Part shown: positions 7,862 through 15,606 of the stretch, in pieces | Position numbering within the stretch: position 1 is the stretch's first letter | Layout: each line of letters starts with the position of its first letter | NCBI RefSeq assembly: GCF_001542415.1 | Contig: NZ_LNCU01000107.1 | Coordinates: 48,991-112,990 of the forward strand | Direction of reading: 5' to 3' | Origin: Bradyrhizobium macuxiense | GTDB lineage: Bacteria; Pseudomonadota; Alphaproteobacteria; Rhizobiales; Xanthobacteraceae | Length of the DNA: 64,000 nucleotides | The notes under the pieces: generated by a model | What the model was told of the DNA's origin: nothing | The model's database searches: none | The model's input: the letters and a program-made list of their open reading frames with translations, nothing else | Program-made: the position numbers and the translations under genes

Positions 7862-9803
7862 AGATACGGAGAATCGTACGGAAGCCGACCTCATAGTTCG
7901 GGGGCCAGTTGGCGCCGAAATACAAGTCGTCGATGCCACATACCGCAGACGCGCCAAGGGTACCGTAGAACTCAAGGCGCGATTGCCACAAGGCATCTAC
8001 ATGATCGATTGGAGTGCGGCAGGGCAAACATCGCAAAAGATCGTTCGCCTTTTGCCCATAGAGAAGCCACTAGTTATCGATCTCAATGAGACGCCTCTTT
8101 TTGCGAGCGAGATCTATCCCTACAGCTCATTCGCAGGACCTGTCGAAGCCTCCGACGGCTCGGAGGTCCTGATAATCGTGCGCCCTTCTTCACCCAATAC
8201 GCTGATTAAAAGTGAAGTGAACCTGAGACTCCTGGGTGTCGCCGGCAATATGCGGTCGTCTCAAGGGGAGGTCGCGACGACACAGGCGCAAAGTTCGGAT
8301 AGTTTCGTAGCGCGATTTTATCACGTGATACCCGGCGATTATCGGCTCCGCTTTGCTTCTACGATTAGCCCAACATTTGATCAGACGATCCCGGCGATGA
8401 GGGGGCGCCGGACTGTGGTAATGATGTACGTCGGCGAAAGCAGCGTACTTCTCAGCGAAGGCGATGCGTATAAGGCAGTCGAGTACCAAGGCATAGATGC
8501 CGCCCGCACTATTATCGTCTCAACCGCTCAGTCAGATTCGGATTTCTTGGAAAGTGAACGACTGGCGGGCATTTTACTTCACGATCTTGCCGTTGGCAGT
8601 GGCTCCCTCGGCGCGGCATTCGAGAGGAGTTTAAGTGCGACGAGCGTAGACCCTCTGTTGCTGATTTACGCAGCAGCGGTGGTCCTGAGCTGCTTGGATC
8701 GCCAAGCGTCGCCAGCCCTCGACGATCCTTGGCCCAGAGATCGCGATTCCCAGAAGGAATTTAGTGAGAAGTGGCAGCAAAAGGCCATTCAGTGGTTGAA
8801 ACGCGTGAACGTGGAGGGGGCACCGCCCGACGTAGCCGCTCTTCGGTGGCGTTTGGAGACCGTCGGCTCGTCTCTAGATATAAAGGGTCGGGATCTCTCG
8901 AACCCTCCGATTCTTGAACGGTCGTGGTTCTGGGCGTTAGCTCAAAGCACACGCGATTCTTATGCAATCCCGAGCGGTGCAAGTTTTCGCGCCGTAGCGC
9001 GTGGTGGAAGTGGCATAAGACCGTGGCTCGTCTGGCGTCCGGCTGCTGCTATCGGCGATGCAACTGAGACCGGGGATCCAAAAACAGGCGATCTGCGCGG
9101 AACAATCGAGCAAGTTGCCGAGAGGGCGCGAACGGCTTTTGCTGCTGCGGGATCCGCTCCTAGGCTTGAACTTAGTATCGATCCGCTCGCTCTGCTTTCA
9201 CCTGAAGCCAAAGCGATGTCCTTGCGGACGCTCGAAGTCGCAGGCATTCGATCTAGCGACGGCTTTGCAGAAAGAACCGGTGATCAAGCGACAGATCTGG
9301 CCATTCTGTTCAACACGCCAGCGCCTGAGCTAAAGCACAGGCTTCAGCAGACTTTGGCGGAACTCGACACCGCTTTGAAGGATGCCCCAGCAACGGCTGT
9401 GCCAACTGCAAGCTCGTCAAGGTCAGATCCGCCGGCCCTACGGCGCATGATCGCTTGGCCTGATGATCCTAATCGTGGCCGGTTCGGCGGAAAAACAAAA
9501 ATTGACGACTTTGAACTACGGGCAGAATTCTCCAGCACTCCACATGCAGACCGGGTCAAAGTAAGGCTGATCGTCGAAGCTGAAAAGCATGTCGATGTTG
9601 AGCACGACCAAGTCGAGTTTTTTCTACATTACAGTTTTTGGCCAAATCGGGCGACGGCGGGTTTTAGGAAATCCCAAGCGCTAATCGATGTGACGGCCTG
9701 GGGCGGGTTTACCGTCGGCGCATGGCTCGCGGATCGCAACATAGAACTTGAACTGAACTTGGCAGACATCCCCGGGGCTCCGCCGATCATCATTGAACGT
9801 TAA
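7848..9803 (+). CDS. Large multidomain protein with a C-terminal pYEATS-like domain, partner of the caspase
   Basis: A 651-residue protein whose ATG lies inside the end of the caspase gene. Residues 12-75 (ADLIVRGPVGAEIQVVDA...) and about 95-205 look like two small beta-rich domains; residues 215-400 are largely helical (LAGILLHDLAVGSGSLGAAF). Residues about 555-640 contain VEFFLHYSFWPN and then LIDVTAWGGFTVGAWL. This is the pattern of the prokaryotic YEATS domain, a beta-sandwich found in predicted conflict systems. No transmembrane segment is evident. A reasonable inference is that it senses a trigger or presents the target of the protease. Tight overlap argues for a fixed three-gene system. 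Confidence 0.65.
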   Translation: MSSFEDTENRTEADLIVRGPVGAEIQVVDATYRRRAKGTVELKARLPQGIYMIDWSAAGQTSQKIVRLLPIEKPLVIDLNETPLFASEIYPYSSFAGPVEASDGSEVLIIVRPSSPNTLIKSEVNLRLLGVAGNMRSSQGEVATTQAQSSDSFVARFYHVIPGDYRLRFASTISPTFDQTIPAMRGRRTVVMMYVGESSVLLSEGDAYKAVEYQGIDAARTIIVSTAQSDSDFLESERLAGILLHDLAVGSGSLGAAFERSLSATSVDPLLLIYAAAVVLSCLDRQASPALDDPWPRDRDSQKEFSEKWQQKAIQWLKRVNVEGAPPDVAALRWRLETVGSSLDIKGRDLSNPPILERSWFWALAQSTRDSYAIPSGASFRAVARGGSGIRPWLVWRPAAAIGDATETGDPKTGDLRGTIEQVAERARTAFAAAGSAPRLELSIDPLALLSPEAKAMSLRTLEVAGIRSSDGFAERTGDQATDLAILFNTPAPELKHRLQQTLAELDTALKDAPATAVPTASSSRSDPPALRRMIAWPDDPNRGRFGGKTKIDDFELRAEFSSTPHADRVKVRLIVEAEKHVDVEHDQVEFFLHYSFWPNRATAGFRKSQALIDVTAWGGFTVGAWLADRNIELELNLADIPGAPPIIIER

Positions 9804-9938
9804 TCGAAGCTCTTGAATTTCACCCGTAGTGTGCCTCCTAGCAGGACGCTCGCCCCCGCGCGCAGAGTATCACCAAATTGGTTGTCGGACCAAGCGGTAG
9901 CGAAGAATGGCTCGAAGGGCACGAACTCTTTGAAGGCC
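9804..9938. other. Convergent intergenic region
   Basis: Separates the rightward caspase operon from the end of the leftward operon. I see no clear Rho-independent terminator for either strand. Confidence 0.4.
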
Positions 9939-10202
9939 TTAAACGGAAAGAATTGCTTGAACCTTTGAATGGCTCAAACTGATCGAACGGTTTCGTCGGG
10001 CCGCCTTGAGACGTTGTTTGATGAAGCGATCCATTTCGGCGACGACTTCGTCGCCATCGATGCGTCGAGCCTTGGCCAATCGATGTGCGACCGGTCCTAG
10101 CGCTGTGTGCCGCCAACGGAGCAGTTGGGCACGCGATTGCGCCTCGTTTCGCGGCAGACGGTCATTTGCTGGCCTAATTTCCTCGAACTCGGGAAAATGC
10201 AT
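9939..10202 (-). CDS. Small basic protein after the AAA+ gene
   Basis: An 87-residue protein starting MHFPEFEEIRPANDRLPRNE. It begins five bases after the AAA+ stop, with a GAGGAAC ribosome site overlapping the end of that gene. The middle is Arg-rich and helical (SRAQLLRWRHTAL, RFIKQRLKAARRNRS), which would suit binding to nucleic acid or to the ATPase. No known family recognised. It is the last gene of the leftward operon, and its placement and spacing are the main evidence that it is real. Confidence 0.5.
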   Translation of the reverse strand: MHFPEFEEIRPANDRLPRNEAQSRAQLLRWRHTALGPVAHRLAKARRIDGDEVVAEMDRFIKQRLKAARRNRSISLSHSKVQAILSV

Positions 10203-10206
10203 AGCG

Positions 10207-11766
10207 TCAGTTCCTCGATGCGCGGGCATCACGTGCGCGCAGGATTGCTTCGACGATCCGGCGCAGGCGGCGAACCGAGCCGCCGGTCCAGGACCTCGCG
10301 GCCGCGGCCCGTTCTACGTCGTCGAGCGGAGATACCCAGCGCTGATCGAGCCCACGCTCTCGGGAGAGGTCGCTGATAACAGCTGGCAGCAGCGCCTCCA
10401 GGTCGCTTGCGGCAGGCTTCGGAAACTTTACCACCCGAAATCGGTCGCGAATTGGCGAGGGCAGTGGATACACACTGTTCGCCGTCGCGACGTAATTGAC
10501 GTGCGATAAGTCGAGATTGGTCTGAAGCGCTGGATCCGGGTAGCGCATACTGGTCTCAGGCTCGAGGAAGCCGAGTAGAGCGTCCCACAAACGGCCGTAG
10601 TCGCTTCGTGTTGCAGCTTTCTCGATCTCGTCGATCAGCACCAGCGGGTTGGCGGACTTGCCTTGTGCGATCGCGAGGAAGGGGTGGCAGGGCTCGGCCG
10701 AATACCAGCGCCGGTCCGTGCCTCCAAATACTGCGCCGTCGGCTCGCGACGCATCTTCTCGCCAAACGTTGACACCCAATAGCTCGCCCAGTCGCCTCGC
10801 GAATCGGCTCTTCCCACCACCGGGATCACCAACAATCAGGAGCGGGCGGAAATGCACCGTGTTGCGTCCGACGAGACCGATAAGCGCAAAATCGATGGCG
10901 TCTTTGGCGTATGGGAACTCGAATAGAAGAGTATTCCGCACCTCGTGCAGCGACGGCGTCTGAACAAGGGGCAACGCCACGTTGATAGCGCCAGTGAGCG
11001 GCCCCAAGATGTCCTTGAGCTTGACGTTTTTCAACTCTTCGGTCGAGAGGCGCGCCACCACGATGTGGCCGTCCGGCGTAGTATCCGCGGCAGCGCGTTG
11101 CTGGTGCGTCGCGGCGGCCTTGGCATTCTCCTGTTGCCGCTGTTCTTCCTCCTGCTGCTTGCGGCGCAAGGCAGCCTTGGCGGCGACGATCCGATGCTCC
11201 GCCATGATCGCGCCTAATCTAGCCGCGTTCTCGGCAGCGCGGACGTGCTTTGAAAGCAAATCGCTGCAGGCGGGCAGAGCCGCCCAACCATAAGCGAATT
11301 CTTCGAGCTCTCCCTTCAGCTCTTCATCCGCGTCACGGCTGGCTTTGTGGAACGCTTCCAATAGCGCTTTTCCGACCCGGCGATAATCGTCGAACGATTC
11401 GACGCCGCGCGGCAAGGGGAGGCTCAACAGGCGAACGCAGTCCGAAAGGCTGCGCAGGACAGGCTGGTCCATATTGACGGCCTTCTGATCTAGCTCGGTC
11501 GCGAGTGCCAATCCCGTGGCTACGTCTGGCGTCGCGACCCAAGCAACGTTCTGTGGTAGTGCGGGGCAAATTTCGTTGATCTCGGCAACCAGGCGCTTTT
11601 CCGTGGACTCGTCGCCGTCACGGACGAGCATCGCGTAGCGCAGGAGCCGAGGCAAGGTCTTCAGACGGTCATCCAGATCGGACGAGTCCGCGGCAGCTCC
11701 GCTCGAGACCGCATCATTCTCAACAGCCGGCAAATCGAGATCGTCGGTGTCATCCGCGGCGCTCAT
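10207..11766 (-). CDS. AAA+ ATPase with Lon/MoxR-like module
   Basis: A 519-residue protein. Residues 1-30 are acidic and disordered; 30-185 are helical; 185-225 form a Gln/Glu/Arg-rich coiled coil. The AAA+ module starts near residue 300: Walker A GDPGGGKS at 313-320, Walker B LVLIDE at 375-380, sensor-1 Asn in NYVATANS near 430, and an arginine finger in SPIRDRFR at 437-444. The lid follows, with a sensor-2 region WTGGSVRRLRRI. No protease domain is present, so it is a motor or remodelling ATPase rather than a Lon protease. ATG 11766 overlaps the upstream stop (ATGA) and has a GGAGG site. It is likely the engine of the leftward operon, with clients supplied by its neighbours (inference). 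Confidence 0.85.
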   Translation of the reverse strand: MSAADDTDDLDLPAVENDAVSSGAAADSSDLDDRLKTLPRLLRYAMLVRDGDESTEKRLVAEINEICPALPQNVAWVATPDVATGLALATELDQKAVNMDQPVLRSLSDCVRLLSLPLPRGVESFDDYRRVGKALLEAFHKASRDADEELKGELEEFAYGWAALPACSDLLSKHVRAAENAARLGAIMAEHRIVAAKAALRRKQQEEEQRQQENAKAAATHQQRAAADTTPDGHIVVARLSTEELKNVKLKDILGPLTGAINVALPLVQTPSLHEVRNTLLFEFPYAKDAIDFALIGLVGRNTVHFRPLLIVGDPGGGKSRFARRLGELLGVNVWREDASRADGAVFGGTDRRWYSAEPCHPFLAIAQGKSANPLVLIDEIEKAATRSDYGRLWDALLGFLEPETSMRYPDPALQTNLDLSHVNYVATANSVYPLPSPIRDRFRVVKFPKPAASDLEALLPAVISDLSRERGLDQRWVSPLDDVERAAAARSWTGGSVRRLRRIVEAILRARDARASRN

Positions 11767-12050
11767 GCCCCGTCCTCCAAACCGCGAGCGTTGATAGCAC
11801 CTGGAGTGTCGCGGACAGCCCTCGTGGCCGCGGGAGAGCTGAGCCGGTAGAAGCGTGACAGGATCGGGATCCAGTTGCACTCGGGATCCGCCCACCACAA
11901 CGGCGACGTCGTCACCATTCGGTGGAGCTGGTCGCAATCATCAGCGAGCTCGCAAAGGCGGTATGACAGGTCCGGTGAGATGCGAACCGGACGGAGAAAA
12001 GTAAATAAGCGCGTCAGCATGTATCGATGTCCAAATGAAGAAGGTGACAT
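11763..12050 (-). CDS. Small hypothetical protein between the phosphoesterase and the AAA+ gene
   Basis: A 95-residue protein starting MSPSSFGHRYMLTRLF; an inner Met (12020) gives 85 residues and is also possible. No strong ribosome site precedes either. It contains LSYRLCELADDCDQLHRMV and SPLWWADPECNWIPILSRFYRL. No family recognised. Its stop overlaps the AAA+ start by four bases, so translation of the two is probably coupled. The Trp/Tyr-rich C-terminal half suggests a folded interaction partner of the ATPase; this is inference from position only. Confidence 0.5.
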   Translation of the reverse strand: MSPSSFGHRYMLTRLFTFLRPVRISPDLSYRLCELADDCDQLHRMVTTSPLWWADPECNWIPILSRFYRLSSPAATRAVRDTPGAINARGLEDGA

Positions 12051-12077
12051 TGCTAAGCGGAAGCGATCGGTTCTGGC

Positions 12078-12848
12078 CTACGTATCAATCTGCACAACGA
12101 GAGAACCGCTGAAGCCCGCGTTTTCGTTGCCGTAGCCGTGTGGGTTGCAGACGATCCGGGTCTTGCCGACGTAGTAGTCGCAAGAATTGTGCACGTGGCC
12201 GTGTACCCACAATGCCGGCTGATGCGCCTTGATGGTCGCCGACATGTCCGACACGAAAGCGGCCGTAACCGGATCGTTCTGATACTTCGGGAGAATTGAG
12301 TCCCAATGCGCGGCGTGATGGGTGATCACACACGTCGGACCATCGAATTCTGTTGCCAGGATATACTCAACGTAACTCCGCGATCGGTAATGCAGAAGCG
12401 CCGCCTCTTGCGGCCTGAAGCGAGCCCAGGGTTGCTTCTTCCACCCAATTTGCCCATGGTCGTTCATAGCGGCGCCACAGGCGCTCATCGCCCAATTTTG
12501 TCTGGCATCTCCGAAGATCCGATAATCGGTCCAGAGGGTCGCGCCGACGAAGCGGACGCCGTTGTGGACGATAGTATCGTTCTCCAATACGTGGATGTTG
12601 AAGGAGGGAGCCCGCGAGCGGGCGAGTGCGAGCTCATCCGGAATGAAGCGGCGGTAGTACTCATGGTTGCCGAGCACCATCAGAATCGGGGTCGGCATCG
12701 GCACGATTCGCCGCAGATGCGCGAATGCGGACAGCACTCCTTCGCACGTGTCGCCGGCGACGATAACGCAGTCGATACCGTCAACGGCCGAAATCTTCTT
12801 GATGGGAAGAACGTCAAGATGGAGGTCGGAAAATATCTGGATCCTCAC
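12078..12848 (-). CDS. Calcineurin-like metallophosphoesterase
   Basis: A 256-residue protein with the full set of metal motifs: FSDLHLD (DxH) at residues 6-12, VAGDT, LGNHEYY, ITHHAAH and VHGHVHN (GHxH). These bind two metals and hydrolyse phosphodiesters or phosphomonoesters. The start is a GTG at 12848 that overlaps the stop of the 169-residue gene; an AAGGGAAA ribosome site lies upstream. The frame is open further upstream, but that would duplicate the end of the neighbour gene. Similar small phosphoesterases occur in phages and plasmids. Substrate cannot be read from sequence; a nucleotide or nucleic acid end is plausible given the HNH neighbour. Confidence 0.85.
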   Translation of the reverse strand: MRIQIFSDLHLDVLPIKKISAVDGIDCVIVAGDTCEGVLSAFAHLRRIVPMPTPILMVLGNHEYYRRFIPDELALARSRAPSFNIHVLENDTIVHNGVRFVGATLWTDYRIFGDARQNWAMSACGAAMNDHGQIGWKKQPWARFRPQEAALLHYRSRSYVEYILATEFDGPTCVITHHAAHWDSILPKYQNDPVTAAFVSDMSATIKAHQPALWVHGHVHNSCDYYVGKTRIVCNPHGYGNENAGFSGSLVVQIDT

Positions 12849-13354
12849 GCGATATTTCCCTTCCGATTCCGTCCCCGGGACGTAGCCAGTAACGTAGTCT
12901 CGGCCTTGCTGAATTTCTCCGGATCGGTGGAATGACGCAGACCGTGCGCGAACCACGACGCGGCGAGATCGGTTGCGAGGCCATGTCCGAGGTTGGTCAA
13001 GCTCAACACTTGGGTCAGGACGAGCGCTGCCGCCGCGTTGCGTTCGAGCGCGCAGCGCAGCAGTGCCGTCATGGCGATATCGACCTTGAGCGTCATCTCC
13101 GTAATCGGCATCAAGGAGAAGGCTACGCCGATGGCGGCTGCAGCCTCACCTTCCTGTGCGGAAGCGAAGTCGCTTCCGCCGTGCAGCACGCTCATGCGCT
13201 TGAGTGTCGCAAGCAGCAGGACGTGCTCGGCGTCGCGGAACGCGTAGGACGGGACCGTGCGCCACCATGCGAGCGGCGTGGTATCTTGCGGCCCGAATGG
13301 CCATCCCCTGCCGTTGGTCGGAACGAGCGTGTGCTCGGATCTTTTGCTAGCCAT
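12845..13354 (-). CDS. 169-residue protein of unknown function
   Basis: Starts MASKRSEHTLVPTNGRGWPFGPQ. From residue 40 it is mostly helical and alanine-rich (HVLLLATLKRMSVLHGG, AAAALVLTQVLSLTNLGHGLA), without a convincing membrane segment. No family recognised. Its TGA overlaps the GTG of the phosphoesterase by four bases. It is the third gene of the leftward operon and follows a 147-base gap after the RAMP-like gene, so an internal promoter before it is possible. Confidence 0.6.
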   Translation of the reverse strand: MASKRSEHTLVPTNGRGWPFGPQDTTPLAWWRTVPSYAFRDAEHVLLLATLKRMSVLHGGSDFASAQEGEAAAAIGVAFSLMPITEMTLKVDIAMTALLRCALERNAAAALVLTQVLSLTNLGHGLATDLAASWFAHGLRHSTDPEKFSKAETTLLATSRGRNRKGNIA

Positions 13355-13501
13355 GAAATTCCACCTGTCGCGCGTTGGGTGCGCTCATCTCGCGTGTAGT
13401 TGATTTGGGAAGGAGCAGCCCACTTAGAGCTCTCGCCTTGTCAAGCCGGGCCCTGCGATGCCTCACCGGGGCACGCCCCGCCACGCCGCGGCGCGCCGGG
13501 T

Positions 13502-14074
13502 CTAGTCGATCTTGGTCACCGAGAACCTGCCGAACTTGGGGCGCCAATCGCCCAATCCTTCACGAAGACCAGCTATCTCGAAAACCTCGATCACCTCGCT
13601 GGGATTCAGTAGGCTCGGCAAGAACTCGACGTTTATCTCGGCATGCCAGTCGCTGAATCTCGGGCGCGTGCGCATGACCTTTGAATCGTTGACATTCACA
13701 GGAAAGCGCAATCTGAATGCCTTATCTTCCCAGAGCGAGGAAAGATCATCGGGACCGTGGTATTCGAGCAGCGGCGAGGTGGTACATGAAAATCCCGCCT
13801 TGGCCTGCTTGCCCTTGCGGCGAGTTTTCGCTGCTGCAACGAATGCAGCTTCAATTGCTTCGCTCGGGATGCAGGGTTTTGCGCCCAAAAGCCAAAGACC
13901 GCCGTGCCACTCGACTTTCGCAATCTGCTCATGGTCGGCGATGGTCTTGTTTCGCTTGCTCGTGAGCCGGTCGAGTTCAATCTTGATCGGATCGAGCGGA
14001 TCTGCCAGCCGGGAGCTGTGCATCAACAGAGGGCGCTCGCCCTGCAACCGAATTCGCAGTTGGCCCACGGACAT
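13502..14074 (-). CDS. Phage-type protein with RAMP/Cas7-like features
   Basis: A 190-residue protein starting MSVGQLRIRLQGERPLLMHS. The opening strand with PLLMHSSRLADPLDP, a central IPSEAIEAAFVAAAK helix, and the closing GLGDWRPKFGRF resemble RAMP-fold (Cas7-like) proteins, where a C-terminal Gly-rich loop is typical. I recognise close relatives as unassigned early proteins in phages. No catalytic residues are evident. ATG 14074 shares one base with the TGA of the HNH gene (TGATG), so translation is coupled. An RNA- or DNA-binding filament protein is a reasonable hypothesis, but there is no Cas operon or CRISPR array here. Confidence 0.5.
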   Translation of the reverse strand: MSVGQLRIRLQGERPLLMHSSRLADPLDPIKIELDRLTSKRNKTIADHEQIAKVEWHGGLWLLGAKPCIPSEAIEAAFVAAAKTRRKGKQAKAGFSCTTSPLLEYHGPDDLSSLWEDKAFRLRFPVNVNDSKVMRTRPRFSDWHAEINVEFLPSLLNPSEVIEVFEIAGLREGLGDWRPKFGRFSVTKID

Positions 14075-14403
14075 CAGATATTCTCCTTGAAGGTTGGATC
14101 GACGAGGGGGACAGGGCATTCAAACGGTTGCTGAATATCGGCGTGGGCAATGGCGTGGCCCGCGTAGCGAAGCCGGCGCAGGTGATCAGTAGCGACACGA
14201 TGGCAGGAGCGGCACAGGGTGGTGAGGTCGCTCGGTAATTCACGACCGAGGTTCGCGTAGGTGCGATGATGGACTTCGAGCGCATTCGCTTGGCCATCAT
14301 CGTTGCAAATGCGGCACCTGAAGCCGGCGGCCTCCAGCTCAGCAAGCCGAGCGGGGTTCTGACGCCAGCTGCGACTTGCGATGTAGTCGTGATAGTTCAT
14401 CAT
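14074..14403 (-). CDS. HNH endonuclease domain protein
   Basis: A 109-residue protein starting MMNYHDYIASRSWRQNPARL. The HNH module spans residues about 28-75: CRIC and CRSC Cys pairs that bind a structural Zn, VHHRTYANLGRELP with the catalytic His pair, and LTTLCRSCH. All residues of a beta-beta-alpha-metal nuclease appear present. It is the first gene of the leftward operon, divergent from the XRE gene across two palindromes. It may be a nuclease of a phage-derived or defence cassette. Confidence 0.85.
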   Translation of the reverse strand: MMNYHDYIASRSWRQNPARLAELEAAGFRCRICNDDGQANALEVHHRTYANLGRELPSDLTTLCRSCHRVATDHLRRLRYAGHAIAHADIQQPFECPVPLVDPTFKENI

Positions 14404-14430
14404 CCCTTTCCAGATCGATTCGAGCGGATC

Positions 14431-14489
14431 GATGGAATAATGTCAGCGAAATGGTCGATCGGTCAACCCATCGCTGGAATAATTCCAGC
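14431..14489. promoter_or_regulatory. Two palindromic operators between the HNH and XRE genes
   Basis: GCTGGAATAATTCCAGC at 14473-14489 is a perfect 17-bp palindrome about one central A. GATGGAATAATGTCAGC at 14431-14447 matches it at 14 of 17 positions. Their centres (14481 and 14439) are 42 bp apart, close to four helical turns. They fill the short gap between the divergent starts at 14403 and 14503. The XRE protein is the obvious candidate to bind both and repress in both directions. Confidence 0.75.
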
Positions 14490-14502
14490 AAATGTGGCGC
14501 GC

Positions 14503-14781
14503 ATGGTTAACAGACCACCAGACCCCCGCGGCGTATGGCCGTCGCCCCGGCTTGTTCGAGCGGGCCGCGTCTTGGCCGGGGTGGATCAGGCTACCTTGGC
14601 ATTACGGGCCGGAGTCACTCGCCAAGCCGTTAGCGTTGTTGAGACCGACGAGGGCGAAAAAATGGACCCTCGTCGTCGCAAGGTTCTTGAAGCAATGCAG
14701 CGAGTTCTCGAAGACGAATACGAGATTGAATTCTTGGCCGCGTCGGAAAAGTCGGGCGAAGGCGTTCGCTTCCGAAAGTAA
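14503..14781 (+). CDS. XRE-family regulator, probable repressor of the divergent operon
   Basis: A 92-residue protein starting MVNRPPDPRGVWPSPRLVRA. The helix-turn-helix is GRVLAGVDQATLALRAGVTRQAVSVVE in residues about 21-47, followed by a short dimer helix, RRKVLEAMQRVLEDEYEIEFL, and a tail ending GVRFRK. The frame is open further upstream, but ATG 14503 fits the family and leaves the palindromic operators outside the gene. The layout (one small HTH protein, two spaced palindromes, divergent operon) is typical of a control protein that keeps a potentially toxic operon off until it is lost or inactivated. Confidence 0.75.
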   Translation: MVNRPPDPRGVWPSPRLVRAGRVLAGVDQATLALRAGVTRQAVSVVETDEGEKMDPRRRKVLEAMQRVLEDEYEIEFLAASEKSGEGVRFRK

Positions 14782-15606
14782 CGTTCGATAGAGACAACTC
14801 CGTTGGAGGGGCGCTTCGTAAGCGTGCTCCAATAAACCGTGGAATATTTCTTCCAGACTTCCAGCGTGTGAATCAGTGAAGTCTACGACGGACGGTTCGG
14901 GGACGATGTTCTGCCGTTCCGTTTTGCCGGACGGCACCGCTGGATTGCATCGTCCGCCATCCAGGACTGGTACTTGGCGGTAGATCAGCAGCGAGCTTTA
15001 CCGAACGACTGATGCCGTCGGTCAGAAACGATATGTTGCTCCAGCTTGGATGGCTGAACTGAGAAGACGGCGGCATAAGCAAGGAGCCGAAGACCAGTAC
15101 CATCATCCGAGCGCTGAGGCTGGCGGGGTGTCGTGCATCGGTCTACCACGCGTCAAGGTCGGCAGAGGCGCAGACATACGATCGATGACCCTTCGCAATT
15201 TCGATCAGCATCGAGCGTCGGGGCTTATTTGGGTTCGTGGAATGAAAAGCGCGCCAAAGGGAAATGGCATATTGTCCATTTCTGCAGCCAAAGATCAGTC
15301 AAAAGCTGAGTACGTCTTTGGGGCAGGGAGGCTGCTATGCGACTGAGCTGAATGTCAGAGATACGCGTGTCGGCGGAGCCCAAGTTCTCAATGGCTTCGA
15401 CTCGGCGAAGTGATAATCGGCGAAAGGAGAATGGATAATGTACTCCCCTCGAAAGTATGCTGGGTAGGCGTAGGCAACCTGAAGCCGCAGGCTAGGCTCG
15501 TTTCCCTTCTCGCTCATCGGAGCCGTTCCCGTCGACCAGAGGTTTAGGCGCCTTCGATCCACGGCTTCGATATTGAAGTTTGAGACTGGACGCACGCCGC
15601 CCGAGA
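14782..15606. other. 825 bases without a supported gene
   Basis: Open frames exist on both strands. One on the minus strand overlaps the LysR gene and continues to 15335, with a stretch such as IEAVDRRRLNLWSTGTAP, but I cannot tie it to a family. The base composition returns to the high GC of the catabolic region. This is the boundary between the accessory zone and the aromatic operon. Confidence 0.35.

Noticed and set aside
14074..14119. Start of the RAMP-like protein 15 codons further upstream
   Set aside because: Those codons lie inside the HNH gene; the TGATG junction at 14074 is the natural start.
13502..14403. A CRISPR-Cas locus, suggested by the RAMP-like and HNH proteins
   Set aside because: No repeat array, Cas1, Cas2 or other cas gene is present in the window.
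14266..14502. Upstream extension of the XRE frame
   Set aside because: It runs through the palindromic operators and antisense to the HNH gene; ATG 14503 fits the family.
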